Source: an uncultured Planctomycetaceae bacterium
GTDB taxonomy: Bacteria > Planctomycetota > Planctomycetia > Pirellulales > Thermoguttaceae
DNA length: 8,620 nt
Direction of reading: 5' to 3'
Assembly: GCA_947307005.1 (NCBI GenBank)
Contig: CAMZHY010000129.1
Span: 1-8,620, forward strand
The position numbers and the translations under genes are program-made. Below the pieces are notes generated by a model that worked only from the letters and a program-made list of their open reading frames with translations, had not been told where the DNA came from and did not search any database. Each line of letters begins with the position of its first letter. The stretch's first letter is position 1. Below are positions 1 to 6,180 of this stretch, one piece after another.

Positions 1-1179
1 TGCGAGGATACGTCCACGACTTTCGTTGGGGCTGTCCATCTGAAGAGTAGCGACCAAAGGAATATCAAACATTCCTGCCGATAACCCCATAAGAAAGAGC
101 GCCGTTCCTCCAAAAAGAAAACCGAATGAGGTCGGAGATGCGATTTCTTTTCCTGCCGGGATTGTTTCGTAGGGCGTCAAGGAAAGAATGAAGCAGAAAA
201 GGAGGATGAAGAAAGCGCCGATCGGGACGAGACCGAGTTCGATTCTTCCACGCGAAAGTTTGCCCGCTAGGAGCGCGCCTATCGCAAGACCTGCGGAAAG
301 GGCGACGAGCAGCGCCATCGCCCAGTCTTGACGCGCGTTGAGGAATTCGGTCGCAAATTTGTCAATGTTAATCTGAGCGAGAGCCCCTAATCCCCAGAAA
401 AACGAACTCGCCATTGCAATCCAGAAGAGAAACTTATGCTTGACGAGCGCTCCTAGGTCGCCAAGCGTCTGGGCGAACGGGTTAACTGGAAACTTTGCGG
501 TTGGATCTGCGGCAGGAATCGATGGAATAAAGAAGCTGGAGACGAGTCCCAGAACTGAAACGCCGATAATCACCGCCGACCAAAGGAACCAGTTGTGCAT
601 GCCGCCTGTTCCTTCGACAGGAGCGTGGGCGTTGAGAGTTGTGAGGACGAAAAGAGTTCCGCCGAGAACTTGTCCGCCAAGACAGGCAATCATTGTTGTC
701 ATGGAGACGTAACCGTTCGCTTCGGATATTCTTTCTTCGGGTACAAGGTTAGGAAGACTTCCATATTTAGCTGGACTGAAGAAAGCGCTTTGTGAAGCCA
801 TCAGAAAAAGCGTAACGAGCATGAACGGTACGGATTGCGAGACAATTGCCATCGTCCCTAGTATCATGACGACCAGTTCTGCGACTTTACACCAAATCAA
901 GACTCCTCGGCGATTAAATCGATCACAAGCATAGCCGGCATATGTTGCCAGCAACAAAAAAGGAACGAGAAAGGCAAGCGAACCGACCGTCCGAATTAAG
1001 TCCTGCTTATCGCTCCAGCCGACAGCATATTTACCGATGGGAATAATGAGCCATCGGAAGATATTGTCGTTTAACGCAACGAGAAATTGTGTGATTAAGA
1101 GAGCGACAAATCCTTTTGTCCAGAGCGGCGGAAGAAGAACCTTAGCGTTGGCGACAGGGGCTTCTGAAGTGGTTTGCAT
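1..1179 (-). CDS. MFS transporter, LplT/Aas-like (3' end outside the window)
   Basis: The frame is open from the ATG at 1179 to the left edge: 393 residues, no stop, C-terminus missing. It is a polytopic membrane protein of the major facilitator superfamily. The N-terminal segment has LNDNIFR at residues 36-42, close to the FNDN motif of LplT/Aas-type transporters. FFSPAKYGSLPNLVPEE at residues 133-149 matches the FGPxKYGxLP signature of the same group, followed by SEANG at 152-156. Hydrophobic helices lie at about 23-48, 65-83, 95-113, 118-135, 160-180, 197-218, 250-270, 285-305, 316-334 and 350-376. Known members flip lysophospholipids across the inner membrane for re-acylation. In several phyla the MFS part is fused to a PlsC-like acyltransferase and an acyl-ACP/CoA ligase (Aas type); whether that holds here is unseen. 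An in-frame TAG lies upstream and no other ATG intervenes, so the start is secure. AAAGGG about 10 bases upstream is a weak ribosome site. Family call is firm, substrate is inferred. Confidence 0.85.
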   Translation of the reverse strand, partial: MQTTSEAPVANAKVLLPPLWTKGFVALLITQFLVALNDNIFRWLIIPIGKYAVGWSDKQDLIRTVGSLAFLVPFLLLATYAGYACDRFNRRGVLIWCKVAELVVMILGTMAIVSQSVPFMLVTLFLMASQSAFFSPAKYGSLPNLVPEERISEANGYVSMTTMIACLGGQVLGGTLFVLTTLNAHAPVEGTGGMHNWFLWSAVIIGVSVLGLVSSFFIPSIPAADPTAKFPVNPFAQTLGDLGALVKHKFLFWIAMASSFFWGLGALAQINIDKFATEFLNARQDWAMALLVALSAGLAIGALLAGKLSRGRIELGLVPIGAFFILLFCFILSLTPYETIPAGKEIASPTSFGFLFGGTALFLMGLSAGMFDIPLVATLQMDSPNESRGRILA

Positions 1180-1389
1180 TGCGGGATTTCCCTTTAATGA
1201 TTTGTCAAAACACGTTTCTGTCTAAGGAAGAATCTATATCGTTTACCGTTCAGACTCTTGTGACGGAGAGCGAGCCGCTAGTCGGCTGCCCTTTTGCGTT
1301 ATTTTCTAAAATGCGGCGGGTTGTTTTAATAAAAACGAACGCTTCCGCCTATGTTAATCTTATCTCTGAAGGCGCGCAAGTGAGGAAAG

Positions 1390-1430
1390 AATTTAAAATG
1401 ACATTTTTTTGAAAAATGTCATTTTAAATT
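1390..1430. repeat. 19-bp perfect inverted repeat with 3-base spacer
   Basis: The left arm aatttaaaatgacattttt (1390-1408) is the exact reverse complement of the right arm (1412-1430), around the spacer ttg. As RNA or cruciform DNA it would form a 19-bp AT-rich hairpin with a minimal loop. No uninterrupted T-run follows on either strand, so it does not look like a standard intrinsic terminator. It lies 211 bases upstream of the MFS start and 137 bases past the rpoN stop. Possible roles are an operator, an mRNA-stabilising or bidirectional terminating hairpin, or a small repeat element; the sequence alone does not decide. Confidence 0.8.
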
Positions 1431-1442
1431 TGATAATTATCA
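1431..1442. promoter_or_regulatory. 12-bp palindrome TGATAATTATCA, possible operator
   Basis: TGATAATTATCA is a perfect palindrome directly abutting the 19-bp inverted repeat, upstream of the MFS gene. AT-rich palindromes built on GATAAT half-sites are typical of metal-regulator operators such as Fur boxes, but this one is shorter than the 19-bp Fur consensus. A related GATAATATC lies in the putative dtxR promoter at 7142-7150. The palindrome is seen; its function as an operator is a guess. Confidence 0.3.
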
Positions 1443-1523
1443 TGAACGTTCTGTTGAGAGCGGCGACGAGTGGATGAAACGTCAACTTTAGCGCCTTAAT
1501 AGCGACGAGAGAATGAGAGTGTT

Positions 1524-1553
1524 AAGAAAAACGTTCGAACTTAGAATTCGAAC
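1524..1553 (-). terminator. Probable intrinsic terminator of rpoN
   Basis: Reading the minus strand just past the rpoN stop, GTTCGAA (1553-1547) pairs perfectly with TTCGAAC (1539-1533) around a 7-base loop. It is followed by G, five T, C and two more T (1532-1524). This hairpin-plus-T-tract sits 14 bases after the stop codon, as expected for Rho-independent termination. The stem is short and only moderately GC-rich. It arises from a tandem copy of ttcgaactta (1534-1543 and 1547-1556, period 13). Confidence 0.5.
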
Positions 1554-1566
1554 TTATGAATTCAGA

Positions 1567-3399
1567 TCACTTGTTCTTTTGGGATTTTAGTCTTTTTCTA
1601 ACGCGACTATTGGGAATTTGAAGTTGATCTCTGTGTTCCTGAACCGTCTTTCTGCTAACCTTGACGTCGAATTTTTCCTCAAGCCTCGCCGCAATTTCTT
1701 CATCGCTTAGCGGAGCTTCCGCGGATTCTTCGGAAATAAGAGCGCGAATTTTATCGGCAACGTTAGAACTTGTCACATCGCCGGAAACCGCCTTGGGGAA
1801 AAAAGTTTTAAACGGCTCGTACCCGTGCGGAGTTGAAAGCCACTTGTCGTTGCAGGCGCGTGAAACGGTCGAAGTGTCGAGTCCAAGCTTGTCGGCGATT
1901 TGTTGCTGAGTGAGCGGTTTAGGCGTCGCTTCTGGATGGGCGAAATACTCCTCTTGAAAATCGACGACGGCCTTTGCAACTCGCAGTAACGTTGAATTAC
2001 GATTCCTGAGAGCGTCTATAAGCGCTTGAGCTTCGACATACTGGCGACGGAGGTATTCCCTTGTTTTCTTGTCAACACGTTTTGACAAGAGCATTTTCTG
2101 ATAATAGGGGTCGAGTTCAATATTAGCTAACGATTCGTCGAGTCTTGCGACCCAACGTCCCTGTCTATCCATTTCCACTATTATTTCAGGGGAGACTGCG
2201 CGCACGGGCGCTACTGAGTTTGTGAAAAGTTCGCCGGGAGAAGGAAAGAATGGGAAGGGCGCCGAGTAAATATTCATGAGTTCTTCTTGGGAAATCCCGC
2301 TTCTCTTTGAGAGGACTCCCAATCGTTTCCTCACAAAATCGTCAAAGTGATCCGTGATAAGGCGATTCAACTGCTCGCGGTATTCGGCGTCAGGACGAAG
2401 ACGGAGAAGCATGCTTTCACGAAGATCGCGAGCTCCAACTCCAGGAGGATCAAGAGATTGAACAATTTTTAACGCTTCGTCAGCCTCCTTCTGCTCATCC
2501 GATGGGAAAAGTTCTGAAAGCGGCTTGACTGTTGGCGCGGGAGCTATAATTGCGTCGAGGAGTTTCTTTGCTTTTTCACGTTCATCTCGAGAGGTTTTTC
2601 GTCCGACGATCGAGTCAAAATCTGCTCGCGCCCGAGCCCGAACATCGCGCGACGTCTGACTTGATAGACATAATTCCAGAGCCTTGAATGCGCGAAACCG
2701 TTGTTCATGGTTTGATTCAAGGTCAAAGGAATCGTCAAATTCCTCAATGGTTGCAAGCGTTTGGGGGTCTTCTTCCGGATAGGCGATCGAGTTAGCTGGA
2801 AGAGTAGGACGCGTTGCAGAATCACCTTCGATTTTGAGATAACCATTGGCGTCGAGCGCGTCGATAATCTTAAAACACCGCTTTTTTACGAGCGGGTTGA
2901 GATTGGCGAATCTTCCGTCTAATTGCAACTGTTCGTAAAGATGATCACGCAGTGTTTCCGTAACAGGCGCGGCAGGATCATAAACGGCGTCGTCTTCTGA
3001 AAAAAAACGTCCGCCTTCCGGAGTTGAACTGGAAGATAAGGAGGCGTTTCTAAAAAAATCGACGCCGTCGCGATCGTTATTTGCGTCGACGTCGTCGAAT
3101 TCAAGTCGATTGGAAGCGTCGTTATCAGAAGGAGGAATGGGGCGCTGAGATTCTGTCGATGGATTGTCGTTCGAATCCTCAGAAAAGGCGTTAGAACGAC
3201 TAGATGAAATGAAAACGTTGTTTTGAGACTCGACGTAGGATTCGACGTCCTGACCAGAACGCTCAAGCAGATTGGAAAATTGAATCTTTTTTTGTTGCGC
3301 GTACAACTCTTGCTTGAGTTTATTAGCACGTTGCAGCGACGCCCTTTGATCTGTAGAAAAACCGAGACCAAGGCGAGGAATGTTGGAAGGGTTGGACAT
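1567..3399 (-). CDS. rpoN: RNA polymerase sigma-54 factor, enlarged and divergent
   Basis: This is sigma-54, which directs RNA polymerase to -24/-12 promoters and needs ATP-driven enhancer-binding activators. Order of parts: a degenerate region I (about 1-64, IQFSNLL at 39-45 in place of LQLSxLEL); an acidic, Ser/Asn/Asp-rich linker (about 65-145); the first core-binding segment (TLRDHLYEQLQL 149-160, IIDALDANGYL 178-188); an insertion of about 90 residues (about 200-300); the second core-binding segment (SLDPPGVGARDLRE 315-328); the region around 395-470; a helix-turn-helix (LTQQQIADKLGLDTSTVSR 496-514); and the RpoN box at 582-591, SRKTVQEHRD in place of ARRTVAKYRE. At 610 residues it is well above the usual ~480. 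It begins 40 bases after the exbB-like gene on the same strand, so the two are probably cotranscribed. No clear Shine-Dalgarno is seen, but the ATG at 3399 is the only ATG after the upstream in-frame TAA. Identity is certain; promoter specificity may differ from the standard. Confidence 0.95.
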   Translation of the reverse strand: MSNPSNIPRLGLGFSTDQRASLQRANKLKQELYAQQKKIQFSNLLERSGQDVESYVESQNNVFISSSRSNAFSEDSNDNPSTESQRPIPPSDNDASNRLEFDDVDANNDRDGVDFFRNASLSSSSTPEGGRFFSEDDAVYDPAAPVTETLRDHLYEQLQLDGRFANLNPLVKKRCFKIIDALDANGYLKIEGDSATRPTLPANSIAYPEEDPQTLATIEEFDDSFDLESNHEQRFRAFKALELCLSSQTSRDVRARARADFDSIVGRKTSRDEREKAKKLLDAIIAPAPTVKPLSELFPSDEQKEADEALKIVQSLDPPGVGARDLRESMLLRLRPDAEYREQLNRLITDHFDDFVRKRLGVLSKRSGISQEELMNIYSAPFPFFPSPGELFTNSVAPVRAVSPEIIVEMDRQGRWVARLDESLANIELDPYYQKMLLSKRVDKKTREYLRRQYVEAQALIDALRNRNSTLLRVAKAVVDFQEEYFAHPEATPKPLTQQQIADKLGLDTSTVSRACNDKWLSTPHGYEPFKTFFPKAVSGDVTSSNVADKIRALISEESAEAPLSDEEIAARLEEKFDVKVSRKTVQEHRDQLQIPNSRVRKRLKSQKNK

Positions 3400-3439
3400 G
3401 GAATATTTCGTCGAGTAATGAACCGCCGTTTAAAAAGGA

Positions 3440-4480
3440 CTATTCTCCGTCTGGACGTTTATTTTTGAGTGAAAGGGAAAGACGTCCAGTAGGACGCGCT
3501 AATTGATCGTTGCGTTTCGGAGTAATCTCGTCCGAAGGACGAGAAATCTCATGCAGTCCGTGAACAGAACGGACTTGTTCCCGTGTTGCGCTAGCGTCGG
3601 GGACGATTGTTGACGTCGATTGTCTAAGAGGTTCCAGCAACCTGAATATTTCATCGTTTGCTTCTGAGATCAAGGAAGCTAAACGCGCGTTAATGAGAGA
3701 ATGAGAAACAAGAACTGGGATAGCGACGAGGAGACCTTCCACAGTCGTTACGAGGGCGAAATAGATTCCATTCGCAAGATTACGTCCCGAACCGTCTGCA
3801 ACTGCCAACTCGCCAAAAGTGGAGACCATACCCATAACTGTGCCAAGAAGCCCCAGCATCGGCGCGACATTCCCTATGAGCGACAGAGGTTCGGTTGCAC
3901 GGTATAGTTTTGCGGACGTCGAGGAGGCGGAATCTTCAATCGCTTTTTCCACGGCGTTCCAACCGCGATGAGATTCACGCAAACCGACGGCAAGGATCCT
4001 TCCCGCATAAGAGGGAAACGTCGCCGCCGCGTCAAGCGCCGACTGCATATCGCCTCGAATCAGCGATTGCGAAATATTTTGTTTAAGTTGATTGGGGATA
4101 AAGTTCGAAATCCTCAGCGTGAAGCACAGACGGATAATGATCGTAACAGCGACAATTGAAAGCGCCAGCAGAACAACGCCAATCCACCCGCTTGCCTTAG
4201 CAAGTTCGAAGAAATGGACGCCGCTGGTTGCGCTTGACGATCCCTTGTTTGCCTCAATTGTACCCGCTGTAGCGGGGGCTTCTCGAGTTTCGTTTTGAAC
4301 CTCGTCCTCAAGAACGCTTAGATCAAGATTACCGTCTTCCGACTGACCTGAAGCGTTAGTGGCGCCAAAAGCCAAAGACGTGAGAAAAAGCGCAATCAGA
4401 AAAATGCGCAAGGAACAAACGAACGACGTCCAGATTGGCAATGAAAACTCTAGACCGCAAAGTTTTTTTAGCGAAACCAT
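3440..4480 (-). CDS. MotA/TolQ/ExbB proton channel family protein with signal peptide
   Basis: This 346-residue inner-membrane protein belongs to the TolQ/ExbB family, which uses the proton motive force to energise outer-membrane or envelope processes. Residues about 20-46 look like a signal peptide (LRIFLIALFLTSLAFGATNASG), followed by a low-complexity periplasmic stretch to about 88. Membrane segments lie at about 97-119, 198-220 and 239-260. The family core is clear: EPLSLIGNVAPMLGLLGTVMGM (197-218) and ALVTTVEGLLVAIPVLVSH (242-260). The C-terminal 60 residues are polar. Glu248 lies in the third helix, about two turns from where ExbB/TolQ usually carry their Glu; Phe241 occupies that usual place. 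No ExbD/TolR partner is present downstream; rpoN follows instead after 40 bases. The start has no Shine-Dalgarno and a TATAAT overlaps it, so translation might be leaderless or start internally. Family call is firm, the energised partner is unknown. Confidence 0.88.
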   Translation of the reverse strand: MVSLKKLCGLEFSLPIWTSFVCSLRIFLIALFLTSLAFGATNASGQSEDGNLDLSVLEDEVQNETREAPATAGTIEANKGSSSATSGVHFFELAKASGWIGVVLLALSIVAVTIIIRLCFTLRISNFIPNQLKQNISQSLIRGDMQSALDAAATFPSYAGRILAVGLRESHRGWNAVEKAIEDSASSTSAKLYRATEPLSLIGNVAPMLGLLGTVMGMVSTFGELAVADGSGRNLANGIYFALVTTVEGLLVAIPVLVSHSLINARLASLISEANDEIFRLLEPLRQSTSTIVPDASATREQVRSVHGLHEISRPSDEITPKRNDQLARPTGRLSLSLKNKRPDGE

Positions 4481-4507
4481 TATATTTATTTATACGTTAA
4501 CTTTGAA
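4479..4507 (-). promoter_or_regulatory. Possible exbB-rpoN promoter overlapping the start codon
   Basis: On the minus strand TTCAAA (4507-4502) and TATAAT (4484-4479) are separated by 17 bases, a good match to a sigma-70-type promoter. The -10 box overlaps the annotated ATG (4480-4478), which would place transcription start inside the gene. A second box, TATAAA (4494-4489), would give a transcript starting at or just before the ATG, i.e. leaderless. The motifs are seen; promoter activity is inferred. Confidence 0.3.
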
Positions 4508-4674
4508 GACTTCCGTCTATATCAAGACGAAAGTCGCAGTTTTAGATTTCGAAAAGTTTTAGCGCGACCTGTTCAAAGATCGCCGATTTCTGAGAATTGT
4601 CGGCTGAAACGTTAGGGTCGAAGCGCGCCCCCTTCCCAAACCGACCTCCATCTGTAGAATGCATTATATCTCTG

Positions 4675-4704
4675 GACGGTCAGTTTTAACAGACGAAGAC
4701 CGTC
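4675..4704 (+). other. Hairpin in the pgk leader region
   Basis: GACGGTC (4675-4681) pairs perfectly with GACCGTC (4698-4704) around a 16-base loop, about 110 bases before the pgk start. It is followed by AAAAAGG, not a T-run, so it is not a terminator for plus-strand transcription. It could stabilise or regulate the 5' leader of pgk mRNA; no known riboswitch fold was recognised. Confidence 0.3.
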
Positions 4705-4794
4705 AAAAAGGATGAGAAAATTTGGCAATTCCAAGGCGCTCGCAGATCGAAACTCTCAATTCGATCGCGACCGTTTCCATCATTCATTACATAC

Positions 4795-4803
4795 AAGGAA
4801 AGG
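4795..4803 (+). promoter_or_regulatory. Ribosome binding site of pgk
   Basis: The purine run AAGGAAAGG ends 9 bases before the ATG at 4813 and is one of the best Shine-Dalgarno-like sites in the window. It fits the high expression expected of a glycolytic gene and fixes the start. Confidence 0.6.
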
Positions 4804-4812
4804 CGTCCCTCT

Positions 4813-6000
4813 ATGGCGAAGAAAACTATCGCTAGCGTTGACGTGGCCGGTAAGAAGGTTCTGGTGCGCGTCGATTTCAACGTTCCGCTTGATGAAAACG
4901 GCAAAATTACCGACGACCGTCGTATTCGTATGGCGTTGCCGACAATTAAATCCGTGCTTGATCGCGGCGGTAAATTAATTCTCATGAGCCATCTTGGTCG
5001 CCCCAAAGACGCTCCGGATCCGAAATACACGCTCAAACCGACCGCCGAACGGCTTGCCGAACTTCTTCCCGGCGTCAAGGTTGATTTTGCGACTGATACT
5101 GTCGGCGAAGACGCTGAAGCGAAAGTTGCCGCGCTTACCGACGGTTCTGTTGTCGTTCTCGAGAACCTCCGTTTTCAACCTGGCGAGAAGAAGGGACTCG
5201 AGGATTTTGCAGCAAAACTTGCTTCCTTCGCCGACGTTTATGTTAACGACGCCTTTGGCACCTGTCACCGAACCGACGCTTCGATGGTTGCCGTTCCCGA
5301 ACAGATGAAGGGTAAACCTCGCGTGTGCGGTTTTCTCGTCGAGAAAGAAATTAAGTATCTGACCGACGCAATTAGCGCGCCGAAGCGACCTTTTGTCGCG
5401 ATTCTTGGCGGCGCCAAGGTTTCCGACAAGATTATGGTTATTAAAAATCTGCTCGGAATTTGCGATAAGGTGCTCATTGGCGGCGCGATGGCGTACACCT
5501 TCTCGCTTGCTACCGGCGGTAAGGTTGGTGGAAGCCTCGTTGAACCCGATAAGACCGATCTTGCCAAGGAGCTTATTGAGCTTGGCGGCGATAAGCTCGT
5601 CCTCCCCGTCGACGTTCACTGTGGCGACGCTTTTTCTTCCGACTGCAATAAGATTGTTGTTGCTTCCGGCGAAATCCCGGACGGTTACGAAGGGCTTGAC
5701 ATTGGACCTGAGACGGCTAAGAAGTACGCCGAGATTGTTAAGGACGCCAAGACCGTCGTTTGGAACGGTCCTATGGGCGTTTCGGAAATGCCTCCATTCG
5801 ACGCGGGCACTAGAGCGGTCGCCGACGCTATTGCGGGAACCGACGCTATTTCCATTATTGGAGGCGGAGACAGCGCGGCGGCGATTCAAAAGCTTGGTTA
5901 CGCTGACAAAGTCTCGCATGTGAGCACGGGCGGCGGCGCGAGTCTTGAAATGCTCGAGGGTAAAAAGTTCGTTGCCGTCGAACTCCTCGATGAAGAATGA
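4813..6000 (+). CDS. pgk: Phosphoglycerate kinase
   Basis: This cytoplasmic enzyme transfers the phosphate of 1,3-bisphosphoglycerate to ADP, giving 3-phosphoglycerate and ATP in glycolysis (reverse in gluconeogenesis). At 395 residues it has normal full length. Signatures in order: VRVDFNVP at 18-25, SHLGRP at 59-64, ENLRF at 117-121, NDAFGTCHR at 145-153, ILGGAKVSDK at 197-206 (nucleotide and phosphate contacts), NGPMGVSE at 318-325, GGGDSAAA at 350-357 and TGGGASLE at 372-379. Two signature positions vary: HRTDAS in place of the common HRAHAS, and GVSE in place of GVFE; the catalytic residues are retained. It stands alone, divergent from exbB-rpoN, with no gap or tpi beside it, and is followed by a strong hairpin, so it is probably monocistronic. 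It has a good ribosome site, and the start gives the standard N-terminus. Confidence 0.98.
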   Translation: MAKKTIASVDVAGKKVLVRVDFNVPLDENGKITDDRRIRMALPTIKSVLDRGGKLILMSHLGRPKDAPDPKYTLKPTAERLAELLPGVKVDFATDTVGEDAEAKVAALTDGSVVVLENLRFQPGEKKGLEDFAAKLASFADVYVNDAFGTCHRTDASMVAVPEQMKGKPRVCGFLVEKEIKYLTDAISAPKRPFVAILGGAKVSDKIMVIKNLLGICDKVLIGGAMAYTFSLATGGKVGGSLVEPDKTDLAKELIELGGDKLVLPVDVHCGDAFSSDCNKIVVASGEIPDGYEGLDIGPETAKKYAEIVKDAKTVVWNGPMGVSEMPPFDAGTRAVADAIAGTDAISIIGGGDSAAAIQKLGYADKVSHVSTGGGASLEMLEGKKFVAVELLDEE

Positions 6001-6063
6001 CGCCTGTGAGCGCCGGGACGCGTTGTTAGCGCAGAACGTCTGTTAGGATGTTTCGTTACTTCT

Positions 6064-6101
6064 AGCAAGGTTCGTCGACGTTTGTGTCGACGGACCTTGT
6101 T
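6064..6101 (+). terminator. Strong hairpin after pgk, probable terminator
   Basis: A 16-bp stem pairs 6064-6079 with 6086-6101 around the loop gtttgt. All pairs are Watson-Crick except two G-U wobbles. It begins 63 bases after the pgk stop and is followed by TGG and mixed sequence, not a clean T-run. It may therefore act as a terminator with an imperfect tail or as a 3' mRNA-protecting hairpin. It separates pgk from the next gene. Confidence 0.5.
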
Positions 6102-6145
6102 TGGTAGAATTGTACTTAGACGGCCGTTATATCGTTTGAGGAACG

Positions 6146-6175
6146 CCGTGATTCTTTGAATCGCGGTTCGGGAGG
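6146..6175 (+). promoter_or_regulatory. Leader hairpin and Shine-Dalgarno of the FAH-family gene
   Basis: CCGTGATTC (6146-6154) pairs with GAATCGCGG (6158-6166), with one G-U wobble and the 3-base loop ttt. The hairpin ends three bases before GGGAGG (6170-6175), a strong Shine-Dalgarno placed 5 bases from the ATG at 6181. A stem this close to the ribosome site could influence initiation. The ribosome site decides the start codon. Confidence 0.45.
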
Positions 6176-6180
6176 TTGGT

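Larger units (their letters stand above)
1180..1566. other. Intergenic region between rpoN and the MFS gene
   Basis: This 387-base gap has no convincing gene; short plus-strand frames here have no ribosome site and no recognisable protein. It should carry the promoter and leader of the minus-strand MFS gene and the 3' end of the rpoN transcript. It holds three structures listed separately: a terminator-like hairpin next to rpoN, a 19-bp inverted repeat and a 12-bp palindrome. The part at 1330-1445 is clearly more AT-rich than the neighbouring genes. I found no confident -35/-10 pair for the MFS gene. Confidence 0.6.
4481..4812. other. Divergent intergenic region between exbB-rpoN and pgk
   Basis: These 332 bases separate two divergent transcription units and must hold promoters for both. 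The left end is very AT-rich next to the exbB start. On the plus strand, TAGAAT (4655-4660) and the AT stretch at 4663-4669 are the best -10-like sequences for pgk, but neither has a good -35. A hairpin lies at 4675-4704. Reading frames in this gap lack plausible ribosome sites or recognisable products, and I see no gene. Confidence 0.55.

Noticed and set aside
1179..1412. 77-codon plus-strand frame in the rpoN-MFS intergenic region
   Set aside because: It has no ribosome site, ends inside the inverted repeat, and its product has no recognisable features.
1390..1442. Insertion sequence or MITE ends
   Set aside because: There is one inverted repeat with a 3-base spacer, no transposase, no flanking target duplication and no second copy in the window.
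1533..1553. GTTCGAA-type sequence resembling a tRNA T-arm
   Set aside because: No acceptor, D or anticodon arms are found around it; it fits better as the rpoN terminator hairpin.
4712..4978. 88-codon plus-strand frame before and overlapping pgk
   Set aside because: The purine run lies directly against its ATG, with no spacing, and most of the frame overlaps pgk in another register.
5254..5270. TGGCAC inside pgk as a sigma-54 promoter
   Set aside because: The -12 TTGCA element is absent at the required spacing and the site lies inside a coding region.
4975..5919. 314-codon open frame on the minus strand inside pgk
   Set aside because: It lies antisense within a clear, complete pgk. Its composition is a by-product of the biased codon use of a highly expressed gene, and it resembles no protein I recognise.
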